A stretch of DNA of 64,000 nt from Bacillota bacterium (lineage in GTDB: Bacteria > Bacillota > SHA-98 > UBA4971): assembly GCA_012689375.1 (NCBI GenBank), contig JAAZLO010000045.1, positions 27,878 through 91,877 on the forward strand. Direction: 5' to 3'. Shown one piece after another: positions 29,690-38,092 of this stretch; the first letter of the stretch is position 1; the number at the start of each line of letters is the position of its first letter. Position numbers and translations under genes: made by a program. The notes beneath the pieces are model-generated. The model made no database searches. It was not told the DNA's origin and saw nothing but the letters and a program-made list of their open reading frames with translations.

Positions 29690-30362
29690 AGACCCCTTCC
29701 TCATCATCCCGTACAACCCTGCCGCTGTCTAACTCGATTACACGTTGTTTCAGTCCATCCACTATTGCAATATTATGAGTAGACATAATGACTGTAGTGC
29801 CCCCTTTGTTAATCCGTAAAAGAAGCTCCATAATATCCCAAGATGTTTCCATATCGAGATTACCTGTAGGTTCATCTGCTAAAAGGACAAGGGGCGCTCC
29901 TACAATCGCCCTTGCAATCGAGACTCTTTGTTGTTCACCCCCGGAGAGTTCGCCGGGGTAAGCATGGACTTTATTCCCTAAGCCTACAAGATCCAAGGCC
30001 TTATTCACAAGGGGACCTATCTGCTTATCTGGCCTTTCGATTACCATCAGAGCAAAAGCCACATTATCATAAACAGTTTTATTAGGTAAGAGCTTATAAT
30101 CTTGGAATATCATTCTTACAGATCTTCTTAAATAGGGTATTTCATTGGGCCTTAATCTAGTTATATTCCGCCCGTTCAGAAGCACCTGACCACGTGTAGG
30201 TGTGATTTCTCTTGTTAGGAGCTTTAGAAAAGTAGTCTTTCCTGCACCGCTTGGGCCTACCAAAAAGACAAATTCCCCATTTCTTATGGAAGTACTGACT
30301 GAATGAAGCCCTGTGGCACCATTGGGATAAACCTTACTTACCTCGTAGAAGCAGATCAACAT
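29649..30362 (-). CDS. ftsE: cell division ATP-binding protein FtsE
   Basis: FtsE is the ABC ATPase of the FtsEX division/wall remodelling complex. Walker A is GPSGAGKTT, the Q-loop FQDYKLLPNKTVYDN is characteristic of FtsE, the signature is LSGGEQQRVSIARA and Walker B is VLLADEPTGNLD. The ATG at 30362 is preferred to the TTG at 30377 because GGGAAG lies just upstream. The tail after the His switch is about 15 residues longer than usual and acidic. It heads the operon ftsE-ftsX-M23-ctpB-MinJ-like. Confidence 0.96.
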   Translation of the reverse strand: MLICFYEVSKVYPNGATGLHSVSTSIRNGEFVFLVGPSGAGKTTFLKLLTREITPTRGQVLLNGRNITRLRPNEIPYLRRSVRMIFQDYKLLPNKTVYDNVAFALMVIERPDKQIGPLVNKALDLVGLGNKVHAYPGELSGGEQQRVSIARAIVGAPLVLLADEPTGNLDMETSWDIMELLLRINKGGTTVIMSTHNIAIVDGLKQRVIELDSGRVVRDDEEGVYEGEAGYTSVLSG

Positions 30363-30448
30363 AATCACTTCCCGCAAATGTTACATAACGACTTTATCTT
30401 TAATTATTCGATGATTTAGGACGGAATCCCTTCTACCTATTATGGGAA

Positions 30449-31402
30449 CTACATTTCCTTTCGTTTTATTACTTCAAGTGCAGTCCGGGCAATATCATCC
30501 GCGGTCAGAGAATATGCTTTCATCAATTCATCCGGCTTACCTGATTGTCCAAAAACATCACACACACCGATTCTTTTTACGGGAACAGGACAGATCTCGC
30601 TTACTGTCTCACATACTGCACTCCCCAAACCACCGATAATACTATGTTCCTCAGCAGTTACTATGGCACCAGTTTCTTCGGCGGCTTTGATTATTATATC
30701 AGTATGGATAGGTTTTATTGTAGCCATATTAATCACTCTGGCCGAAATCCCTTTTTCCGCCAGGATCTCCGCTGCTTTTAGGCTTTCAGACACCATTATT
30801 CCGCACGCAATTATTGTAATATCTTTACCGTCACGGACAACAATCGCTTCCCCGATTTTAAAATTATATGATTCCTTAAATAATACAGGCACAGGGCTTC
30901 TGCCGGTACGAATATAAACAGGCCCCTCGTGATCAGCTGCAGCAAACACTGCCTGATGTGTCTCAACAGCATCTGCCGGGACAATCACTGTCATCCCGGG
31001 GATCACCCGCATAAGGGTTAAGTCCTCAATGGATTGGTGGGATGCTCCGTCTTCACCCACGGTAATCCCTCCGTGACTCGCCCCGATTTTTACATTCAAC
31101 CTTCCGTACCCTGCTGTTTGCCTAACTTGATCGAAAGCACGCCCTGATGCAAAGATTGCAAATGAACTTGCAAAGGGAATTTTCCCTGAAGCCGCAAGAC
31201 CTGCAGCGGTTCCCATCATATCAGCCTCAGCTACTCCCATTTGGAAAAACCTCTCCGGAAATTCCCGGGCAAATCCATCCGTTCTTGTAGATTTGGAAAG
31301 ATCCGCATCAAGAACTACAATATCAGGATTAAGCCTGCCCAGCTCTATCAAAGCTTTTCCATATGCCGCTCGGGTTGGTACCATTTGTGGCGTATGAGTC
31401 AT
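30449..31402 (-). CDS. transketolase, C-terminal subunit
   Basis: This is the pyrimidine-binding and C-terminal half of a split transketolase of the non-oxidative pentose phosphate pathway. It shows the conserved glutamate region (FFQMGVAEADMMG), SHGGITVGEDGASHQSIED and a C-terminal swivel domain. Length 317 aa is typical of the two-gene form found in many anaerobes. It follows the N-terminal subunit by 35 bases and has a GGAGG site before ATG. Activity needs both subunits. A 1-deoxyxylulose-5-phosphate synthase role is unlikely because that enzyme is normally one chain. Confidence 0.94.
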   Translation of the reverse strand: MTHTPQMVPTRAAYGKALIELGRLNPDIVVLDADLSKSTRTDGFAREFPERFFQMGVAEADMMGTAAGLAASGKIPFASSFAIFASGRAFDQVRQTAGYGRLNVKIGASHGGITVGEDGASHQSIEDLTLMRVIPGMTVIVPADAVETHQAVFAAADHEGPVYIRTGRSPVPVLFKESYNFKIGEAIVVRDGKDITIIACGIMVSESLKAAEILAEKGISARVINMATIKPIHTDIIIKAAEETGAIVTAEEHSIIGGLGSAVCETVSEICPVPVKRIGVCDVFGQSGKPDELMKAYSLTADDIARTALEVIKRKEM

Positions 31403-31437
31403 ATCAAAGTATCCTCCTATCTGAAGTCAATATGAAT

Positions 31438-32265
31438 TTATAACGACGCTTCTATACGGCTTATAGCTATTTTTGCCTGTTCCTGAGACGGTGCCTTGCC
31501 ATGCCAATCCACGACGTTTTCCATGAATGAAACCCCTTTACCCTTGACTGTGTGGGCCACAGCCAGCGTCGGTTTTCCCTTGGTTGCCCTTGCCTTCTCG
31601 CATGCACTATAAATAGCCGGAATATCATGGCCGTCTATTTCAAGAACATGCCAACCGAAAGCCCTCCATCTTGCTGCAGGCTCAGTAAAGGATTTTACAT
31701 CCTCAACATTGCCGTCGATTTGCAAACGGTTATAATCAAGGAAAACCATGAGATTATCTAATTTTTGATGAACTGACGTCATGGATGCCTCCCATATCTG
31801 GCCTTCCTGCACTTCTCCGTCCCCAAGAATTACATATACCCGTGTAGGTTTTTTATCAAGTCTTGCAGCAAGCGCCATACCGTTTGCCGTTGATAATCCT
31901 TGTCCCAAGGAACCTGTAGACATTTCTATGCCTGGGACATGTCTCATACTGGGGTGTCCTTGAAGTCGGCTTCCCAGCTTTCTAAGGGTAAGCAATTCAT
32001 CCTCAGGAATAAAGCCTGCCTCAGCTAACGCTGCATATAAAGCAGGGGCTGCATGGCCTTTTGACATAATAAATCGATCCCTGTCAGGCCATTTATGGTC
32101 CTTTGGATCGATTTTCATCACCTTAAAATAAAGGGTCGCCAGTATATCCACAACTGAAAGGGATCCGCCTGGATGCCCAGATCCTGCGGTTGTAATAGAT
32201 TTTATAGTATTCAACCTGATACGATTTGCAATACACTGCAATTCCCTTACTTCCTGTTTTGTCAA
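31438..32265 (-). CDS. transketolase, N-terminal subunit
   Basis: This is the thiamine-diphosphate-binding half of split transketolase. GSGHPGGSLS near residue 28, the SKGHAAPALYA segment and the ThDP/metal motif GDGEVQEGQIWEA to DYNRLQIDG are all present. The start is TTG with AAGGAG 9 bases upstream. It lies between tagA and the C-terminal subunit, all in one direction, and probably forms an operon with the latter. Confidence 0.94.
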   Translation of the reverse strand: MTKQEVRELQCIANRIRLNTIKSITTAGSGHPGGSLSVVDILATLYFKVMKIDPKDHKWPDRDRFIMSKGHAAPALYAALAEAGFIPEDELLTLRKLGSRLQGHPSMRHVPGIEMSTGSLGQGLSTANGMALAARLDKKPTRVYVILGDGEVQEGQIWEASMTSVHQKLDNLMVFLDYNRLQIDGNVEDVKSFTEPAARWRAFGWHVLEIDGHDIPAIYSACEKARATKGKPTLAVAHTVKGKGVSFMENVVDWHGKAPSQEQAKIAISRIEASL

Positions 32266-32314
32266 TTAACCCACTCCTTGATATAAAATATACCTTTAAA
32301 GGTCTGTACATCTG

Positions 32315-33040
32315 CTAGGCCAGTTTTTCCTGGAATACTTTTATAATAAACTTGGGCAAGGCCCTCATACGCAAAAGCCTGCTTGGTTCACAAGCCAAGC
32401 GGAACAACCATTCTAAACCATATCGTCCCATCCAACCGGGCGCCCGTTTTACGTTGCCTGCTAAAACATCAAAACTGCCCCCTACACCCATGCATATAGC
32501 TGCCTTTATTTGTGTCTTATGTTTTGCAATCCAATAGTCCTGCTTGGATACGCCCATTCCTACAAAAACAAGGCGGGCTTTTTTGGAGTTTATCTCCCTA
32601 ATAATCCCAGCCTCTTCTTCCTCACTGAAAAACCCATGGTGAACTCCTGCTACAACGAGCCCGGGAAACCTCGTCATGATACATTCAACTGCTTTATCAG
32701 CAACACCAGGCTTAGCACCTAAAAAAAATACCGGCCATTTATGACAGGCGGCATCAGCAAGCAGTTCCTGCATTAAATCAAAACCGGCCACTCTTTCCGG
32801 CAGGGGATTTCCGAGAATTCGGGAGGCCAATACAATGCCGGCGCCGTCAGGGACTACCAGATCCGCCTTGGAAATAATATGATGGAGTGTTGAATCATCC
32901 TGGGCTGTCATGGCCATTTCTGAATTTAAGGTAATTACTTGAAATGTCCTATATGTTGAAATGAAATCTCTGATATGCGCAACTGCCCCAACCATATTTA
33001 CTTTATCTACAGGGAGGCCGAGGATGTTTACCCTTTCCAT
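32315..33040 (-). CDS. tagA: WecG/TagA/CpsF-family glycosyltransferase
   Basis: GT26-family enzymes add N-acetylmannosamine (or a related sugar) to an undecaprenyl-linked sugar in wall polymer synthesis. The conserved PDGAGIVLASRILG, FFLGAKPGVA, GFFSEEEE and GVGGSFDVLAG motifs are all visible in a 241-aa protein, the normal size. The ATG has GGAGG 7 bases upstream. It directly follows csaB (13-base gap), so the operon probably builds and pyruvylates a secondary cell-wall polymer. The exact donor sugar is inferred from the family. Confidence 0.9.
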   Translation of the reverse strand: MERVNILGLPVDKVNMVGAVAHIRDFISTYRTFQVITLNSEMAMTAQDDSTLHHIISKADLVVPDGAGIVLASRILGNPLPERVAGFDLMQELLADAACHKWPVFFLGAKPGVADKAVECIMTRFPGLVVAGVHHGFFSEEEEAGIIREINSKKARLVFVGMGVSKQDYWIAKHKTQIKAAICMGVGGSFDVLAGNVKRAPGWMGRYGLEWLFRLACEPSRLLRMRALPKFIIKVFQEKLA

Positions 33041-33053
33041 AAAAGCACCTCCG

Positions 33054-34160
33054 TTATGACCTTGACTTTTCTTTTACTACATCAGCTGCAAGATAAGCCA
33101 CATGTTTTGCGGATTCTGCCAGTTTCGGGGCGAGCAAAGAGAGGTTTTTCTTCATATCTTTACGCCTAAGCCAAGTATCCTTGACATAGCCGGAAAACAT
33201 GTCTGTTTCGGGATTATCTTCGCAGAGTGCGGGTTCCTTACCTATTCTTGAAAGGAGCCCATCCACTTTCGGATCATATGATAAAGCAACAAATGGGGTA
33301 GCTGTAGCAACTGAAAATACAAGGGAATGATACCGCATACCGATGAGAAAATCAGCGGCTTTTATAATTGACATAATTTCCCCGGGTGAAACTTGGGCAT
33401 CCATAATAAAGGCGTGTTCCTGCATTAGTTCAATACATGCCTGGCACACAAAGATGTCCTGTGTTTTATGAAATGGGACGTACACAATAACCGCATCTTC
33501 CGTTTTTACCAAATCATCACAGGCTTTGGCTATGGCTGGGATAAACCCCGGAACTGTACGCCAAGGACGTACTGATACTATTATCAAAGGCCCGCTTTGA
33601 ATCGGGATTTTCAAAGAGCTAAGGAGATCCTCGGCATTTCTTTCACCGGGATCAGGCTTAAGGGCAAAAGCCGGGTCAGCAGCTACATGTATCTTAGGCT
33701 TCGTAACCCCTAAGGATTTTAGAAGAGCAAGCGAAGGTTCATCCCGGACAGTAATAGTATCAACAAAGTTCCCCACGGTTTTCAATAGGAACTTACTAAA
33801 CCCCAGATTCAAGGGACCAATACCTTGGGCATAAAAGAAAACCGGTATTTTCATTGCTTTTGCCAAGACTACAAGACCTAAGTAATATGGAACTGATCGA
33901 GAGCTTGTAACATCCTGGAGAAGCCCACCTCCACCACTTATGAATAAATCGGCATCCCGGAGTTCCTTGGATATTCCCCGGATATTCCCTCTGTTTATTG
34001 CAAGTACGTTATGGGACTCCCCGGTCAAAACAGGATCTTTAGACAAAACTACTATCTTTGAACCACCGGTCGCTTCCTCCAAATGATCAATCATAGCAGC
34101 AAGAATAGCTTCATCACCTAAGTTCTGAAACCCAAAGTATCCGGAAATAACAAATTTCAT
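33054..34160 (-). CDS. csaB: polysaccharide pyruvyl transferase CsaB
   Basis: CsaB adds ketal pyruvate to the secondary cell-wall polymer to which SLH-domain surface proteins bind. The protein starts MKFVISGYFGFQNLGDEAIL, with the glycine-rich FISGGGGLLQD segment and the C-terminal GMRYHSLVFS motif of the family. The open frame extends far upstream into DUF5693, but the ATG at 34160 overlaps that gene's stop as ATGA and gives a normal 368-aa product. Presence of csaB suggests an S-layer or SLH-anchored surface in this organism; no SLH protein is in the window. Confidence 0.93.
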   Translation of the reverse strand: MKFVISGYFGFQNLGDEAILAAMIDHLEEATGGSKIVVLSKDPVLTGESHNVLAINRGNIRGISKELRDADLFISGGGGLLQDVTSSRSVPYYLGLVVLAKAMKIPVFFYAQGIGPLNLGFSKFLLKTVGNFVDTITVRDEPSLALLKSLGVTKPKIHVAADPAFALKPDPGERNAEDLLSSLKIPIQSGPLIIVSVRPWRTVPGFIPAIAKACDDLVKTEDAVIVYVPFHKTQDIFVCQACIELMQEHAFIMDAQVSPGEIMSIIKAADFLIGMRYHSLVFSVATATPFVALSYDPKVDGLLSRIGKEPALCEDNPETDMFSGYVKDTWLRRKDMKKNLSLLAPKLAESAKHVAYLAADVVKEKSRS

Positions 34161-36211
34161 TTTCCGATTTGTTCCCCTTCCGATATCACCTGATCCGCCT
34201 TGTTGTTCCTTGGGAAATAGATAAATATTACAGTTGCCACAATACCGATGATTGCGCCAAGCACTAATCCATAGAAAGTTCTTTGTACAGTAACCATAAT
34301 CGGAGTATGAATATGTGAAAATGTGTTTATCATAGATATTTGCCCTATACATCCTATAGCTACAAGCAACAAGCTAAACTTAGAATAACCTGAAAGGGCT
34401 ATAGGTACTGCAAGCAGTAACAAGGGATGCCCTATGAGGAACTCCTTGGTTCTCGGGCGAAATACTAAAAGGCCTTCAAGAAATCTCCTCATTCCTTCAT
34501 CAAACTGTGGGATAGGCAAACCAAGGTAAAAGTTACCTGTCCGCAGAACATACACAAGCCCACCTAAAGCTATAACAATTAAAACCAGTAAATGCCATAC
34601 CCGTAATGGAGCCATAAACAAACGTTGCAATTCTACAAAAAAATTGCGGATCCCATTCCTCCCCAATTGCTTCCTTTCTATCAGATGCTTCCAGCATATA
34701 ACAGCTCCAAGGAAAACAGGTATGACGTGGGCGGCTTTTACCCCAATAAATTTATCAATAGCTAACATAAAACTACCGCTGGAAAGAGTACCTGCAACGA
34801 GAAGCCCCCCCACAACGGATATACCTGACGCTTCAAGCCATAATAGCAATGCATCCTTTAATTGCCGGGTTCTGTACGCACCGCATTTTAAAAGTGATTT
34901 AATATATAGCGTGCTAACTGCAAGCACAGGAAATACCACCGCACCGCCAAGGGCGGCTATCTGTCTTATAAAAGTTGAATATCCGGTAAACAATAACGCA
35001 ACATATATAATACTCCCTAGTGCAAATAAGCCTAACTCAATAACCGGGGGGAGAGAAAATAGGGTATCAAGTAAAATAAAGGCAGCTGCCAAAATACCAA
35101 TACCGGTCATGGCAACAAGGTATTTCCCAGGAATGTGCCGTGGAATTGGTTTAGCTTGACCAATGGAGAATCCCGATGATAAAAGCCCGTCTTTGATAGC
35201 CTGGATATAATCTAAATTTTTATCGACAATCTCCGTATCTCCTGTTAATGTTTGAAAGGGGCGGATATACATAACTCTTATATTACGTTCACGGGCTGCC
35301 CGGACAAATCTTTCCACTGCTTTATCAAAAGAGATTTTATCCATCTCCCGTTCCGTAATACTGTGGACTCTCACTACTTTATCGCCCATTAAACGTGCAA
35401 ATAGATCGTCTCCTGTTTGGGAAGTAAATTCTATGTGCCCGAAATTCATATTATTCAGTGACATAAGCTCATAAACATCATCCAAGTGATCAGGATACCC
35501 AAGTATCTCCATGCCTTCAAATATCATGAGGCCGGCATTATCTCTATACGGGATGCGGCTGAAGGAATAGCCTATTTTATAAGAATTTATACCTGAGTAG
35601 TTCCTCAGCCTTGGTACAATATTAAGTCCCGCTTCAACAAGATTCCGGGCTTCATTTGGATCCAGCCCAATGTTTACCTTTTCTAAATCAAGAACATCCC
35701 TTGCTGTTTCGAGGAATAATCCAAGATTTTCAGATGAAAATGTAGATATACGTTCCCCTCCGAGTCTTACAGGCAACGTTTCAATGAGATTCTGAAAAAC
35801 CATGTCGTCTCTAGGAAATATATAGGAATTACCCGCAAAAATCCGTGATTCCTCAATCATCCGCCTTAGGGTATCGTCATTTACAGGGGATAATCTATTA
35901 TAATCGAGAATTTGCCTACCACTGAATAAATGCACTTGTCCTTCAGTTGTTATATCCCTTATTGTACGTTCACTTAAAGCAGCAGACGTAAGCCCCCTAT
36001 CCCGTGCCTCTTTTAGAAAATTGTCTAAGGGATATCCTGCAGTACGGCATAATGCTCCCGCTGCCTTATAATCAATTACTAACTCCACGGTATTGTTTGT
36101 TTTCTCAATTTGTCCTCTTCCCCACAGTATAAAAACAGAGGAAATAACTGATGCAATCAATATACATACCCAAAGGTTCTTAACCCGCCTTGTCCCGGTC
36201 ACAGAGGCCAC
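34157..36211 (-). CDS. DUF5693 polytopic membrane protein
   Basis: This large membrane protein has one N-terminal hydrophobic segment (about 12-29), an extracytoplasmic region of about 330 residues, and then roughly ten membrane segments from residue 365 to the end. It matches the DUF5693 family, which I know mainly as a neighbour of csaB. No catalytic motif is recognised; the topology would suit a flippase or polymerase partner for the pyruvylated wall polymer, but that is inference. Its stop overlaps csaB (ATGA). GTG at 36211 is used; a GTG at 36202 has a better spaced GGGGTGG and may be the real start. Confidence 0.8.
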   Translation of the reverse strand: MASVTGTRRVKNLWVCILIASVISSVFILWGRGQIEKTNNTVELVIDYKAAGALCRTAGYPLDNFLKEARDRGLTSAALSERTIRDITTEGQVHLFSGRQILDYNRLSPVNDDTLRRMIEESRIFAGNSYIFPRDDMVFQNLIETLPVRLGGERISTFSSENLGLFLETARDVLDLEKVNIGLDPNEARNLVEAGLNIVPRLRNYSGINSYKIGYSFSRIPYRDNAGLMIFEGMEILGYPDHLDDVYELMSLNNMNFGHIEFTSQTGDDLFARLMGDKVVRVHSITEREMDKISFDKAVERFVRAARERNIRVMYIRPFQTLTGDTEIVDKNLDYIQAIKDGLLSSGFSIGQAKPIPRHIPGKYLVAMTGIGILAAAFILLDTLFSLPPVIELGLFALGSIIYVALLFTGYSTFIRQIAALGGAVVFPVLAVSTLYIKSLLKCGAYRTRQLKDALLLWLEASGISVVGGLLVAGTLSSGSFMLAIDKFIGVKAAHVIPVFLGAVICWKHLIERKQLGRNGIRNFFVELQRLFMAPLRVWHLLVLIVIALGGLVYVLRTGNFYLGLPIPQFDEGMRRFLEGLLVFRPRTKEFLIGHPLLLLAVPIALSGYSKFSLLLVAIGCIGQISMINTFSHIHTPIMVTVQRTFYGLVLGAIIGIVATVIFIYFPRNNKADQVISEGEQIGK

Positions 36212-36229
36212 CCCATTTCATTGCAGTGA

Positions 36230-36985
36230 CTACCTTAGAATATTATCTTGCCTATTCTCTGTAAGGATACTTGAAATGCTCCCGATAATACGGAGGGCTC
36301 CGTCTTCTACGTTCGCGTACTTAATTATCGCAGGAATCGGGAGTTGGGCCATATCCAAAGAAAGATTGAGCCCTTTCAGTAATCTGTCTGTAATAATAGA
36401 AGGGAGTGCGGCACTACCCAGCCTGATATGATCCACTGTATAATTGAGACATGTCCCGTCCTTTTCTATAACAAGCCCCCCGTCAATATTCACAGGAACA
36501 CCTATTCCGGCCACATCAATATAGCCCTTTATCACTATTTGCCCTGGATTCAATTGGATATGGACTGACTCCGGTACACCTTCTAAATCACGAATATATT
36601 TATTGAGATCATTCTCCATGACCATTATTTCGGCTTTTCCCTTTTCAACGCGAGATATGATCAGTCGTTTTTCTTTAACTAAGGCTTGCATATCAATGAG
36701 AATATTACTTGCATCAAGCACAATAGATTCAATTCTGAGACCTTCCATGGGAAAACCCTTACAATCAATACTAATGGAATTTATACGCCCGGAAAAAATC
36801 AAGCTAATTATAGGGAATACTCTTAATCGGATTTTTGTTGATTCTATTCCATCTACGCCTGATTCTATTGCATCTTTGAGTTTGGATTCAATTATTCCTT
36901 TTACTGCTAATTCCGATATTATTAAAACACCGACTGCAATAATAATTACAAAGATAATAAGCTGAACCCTTGTTCCTTTCATCAT
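36230..36985 (-). CDS. DUF2993 (LmeA-type) membrane-anchored lipid-binding protein
   Basis: A 251-aa protein with a single N-terminal signal anchor (about 9-27) and a DUF2993-type body. The body alternates short beta strands carrying phrases such as FSGRINSISIDCKGFPMEG and a repeat-like AGIGVPVNIDGG segment. DUF2993 members such as mycobacterial LmeA bind phospholipids at the outer face of the membrane. The role here is unknown; it may serve the envelope polymer genes that follow (DUF5693, csaB). Its start overlaps the prfB stop (ATGA), so it is co-translated with release factor 2. Confidence 0.75.
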   Translation of the reverse strand: MMKGTRVQLIIFVIIIAVGVLIISELAVKGIIESKLKDAIESGVDGIESTKIRLRVFPIISLIFSGRINSISIDCKGFPMEGLRIESIVLDASNILIDMQALVKEKRLIISRVEKGKAEIMVMENDLNKYIRDLEGVPESVHIQLNPGQIVIKGYIDVAGIGVPVNIDGGLVIEKDGTCLNYTVDHIRLGSAALPSIITDRLLKGLNLSLDMAQLPIPAIIKYANVEDGALRIIGSISSILTENRQDNILR

Positions 36986-38089
36986 TGTATTATCTTTGTC
37001 GGAGCCCTAAGGTAGGCCTCAATAAATTCGTTAATTTCACCATCCATGACTGCCTGAACATTACCTGTTTCTATCCCGGTTCGGTGATCTTTTACCATGG
37101 TATAGGGTTGAAACACATATGATCTGATTTGGTTTCCCCAGGCAATTTCCCTTTGCTCACCCTGGAGTTGATCGAGTTTCCTTTCCTTCTCCTCCTCTAA
37201 GTGTTTAAACAACCTCGCCTTTAGGATCCTCATCGCAGTAATTCTGTTTTGATACTGCGATCTTTCATTTTGGCATTGTACAACTATCCCAGTAGGGGTA
37301 TGAGTTATCCTGACGGCTGATTCAGTTTTATTCACATGCTGGCCCCCGGCTCCCCCTGATTTGTAGGTATCTATTTTTATATCATCTGGGTTGATTTCGA
37401 CTTCTACGTCTTCAGGAATTTCCGGAATCACATCAACAGATGCAAAAGATGTATGTCTCCTGGCATTGGCATCAAAAGGCGAAATCCTGACAAGGCGATG
37501 CACTCCTTTTTCAGCCTTCAAATATCCAAAGGCATTCTCTCCGCCAACCAGGACGGTAGCGTTTTTAATCCCGCCTTCTTCACCAGGTGGGCAATCAGTT
37601 ACTTCCGTACTGTATCCACGTTTTTCAGCCCACCTTAAGTACATGCGAAGGAGCATCTCGGCCCAATCCTGGGATTCCGTTCCCCCGGCACCGGGGTGTA
37701 TTGACAGGATGGCGTCAGAATCATCATATTCACCGCTGAGCAGGTGAGCAACCTCAAGGTTCGAGACGATCTCAGTCAACGATTTAACTCCTTCTTCAAT
37801 TTCGCCTTTAATAGAGTCATCCCCTTCTTCTATTGCGAGATCTAAGAGGATTAACATATCATCGATTTTTGCCATCGTGTTTTCCCAGGATTCGACACCT
37901 TCCTTGAGCCTGCTGACTCGTTTAAGCACTTTTTTGGCGTTTCCCGGATCATCCCAAAAGCCCGGATCCGACATTACACTTTCAAGATCCCTTATTTCTT
38001 TCGATTTCGTAGTAATTTCAAAGATAATCCCTCATTTTCTCCGTTCTGGCTTTGAGATCCACCAAAACCGGTTTAACTTCACTAATCAC
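36982..38089 (-). CDS. prfB: peptide chain release factor 2, with programmed +1 frameshift
   Basis: RF2 terminates translation at UGA and UAA. The first 23 codons (GTG 38089 to CTT 38021) end at an in-frame TGA (38018-38020). Skipping one base continues in the +1 frame as EITTKSKEIRDLESVMSDPG and runs to 36982, giving 368 aa, the usual length. The stop-recognition tripeptide SPF (RISPFDANARRH) and catalytic GGQ (GGAGGQHVNK) are intact. The start is 3 bases after the secA stop and uses AGGTG in the secA end. The gene is therefore functional and autoregulated, not broken. The 3' end overlaps the DUF2993 gene. Confidence 0.97.
38018..38035 (-). promoter_or_regulatory. prfB programmed frameshift site
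   Basis: The minus strand reads ATGAGGGATTATCTTTGA, followed by A. The slippery CTT TGA and the upstream internal ribosome-like element are as in classic prfB sites, but the element is AGGGAT rather than AGGGGG and the base after TGA is A rather than C. Low RF2 favours the shift, which closes a feedback loop. Confidence 0.93.
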
Positions 38090-38092
38090 AAA

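Noticed and set aside
34161-34352. N-terminal extension of csaB by 64 codons
   Set aside because: It lies wholly inside DUF5693; the ATGA overlap start gives the normal protein.
37974-38089. In-frame TGA near the start of prfB read as a broken gene
   Set aside because: It is the conserved autoregulatory frameshift; the +1 frame restores a full-length RF2.
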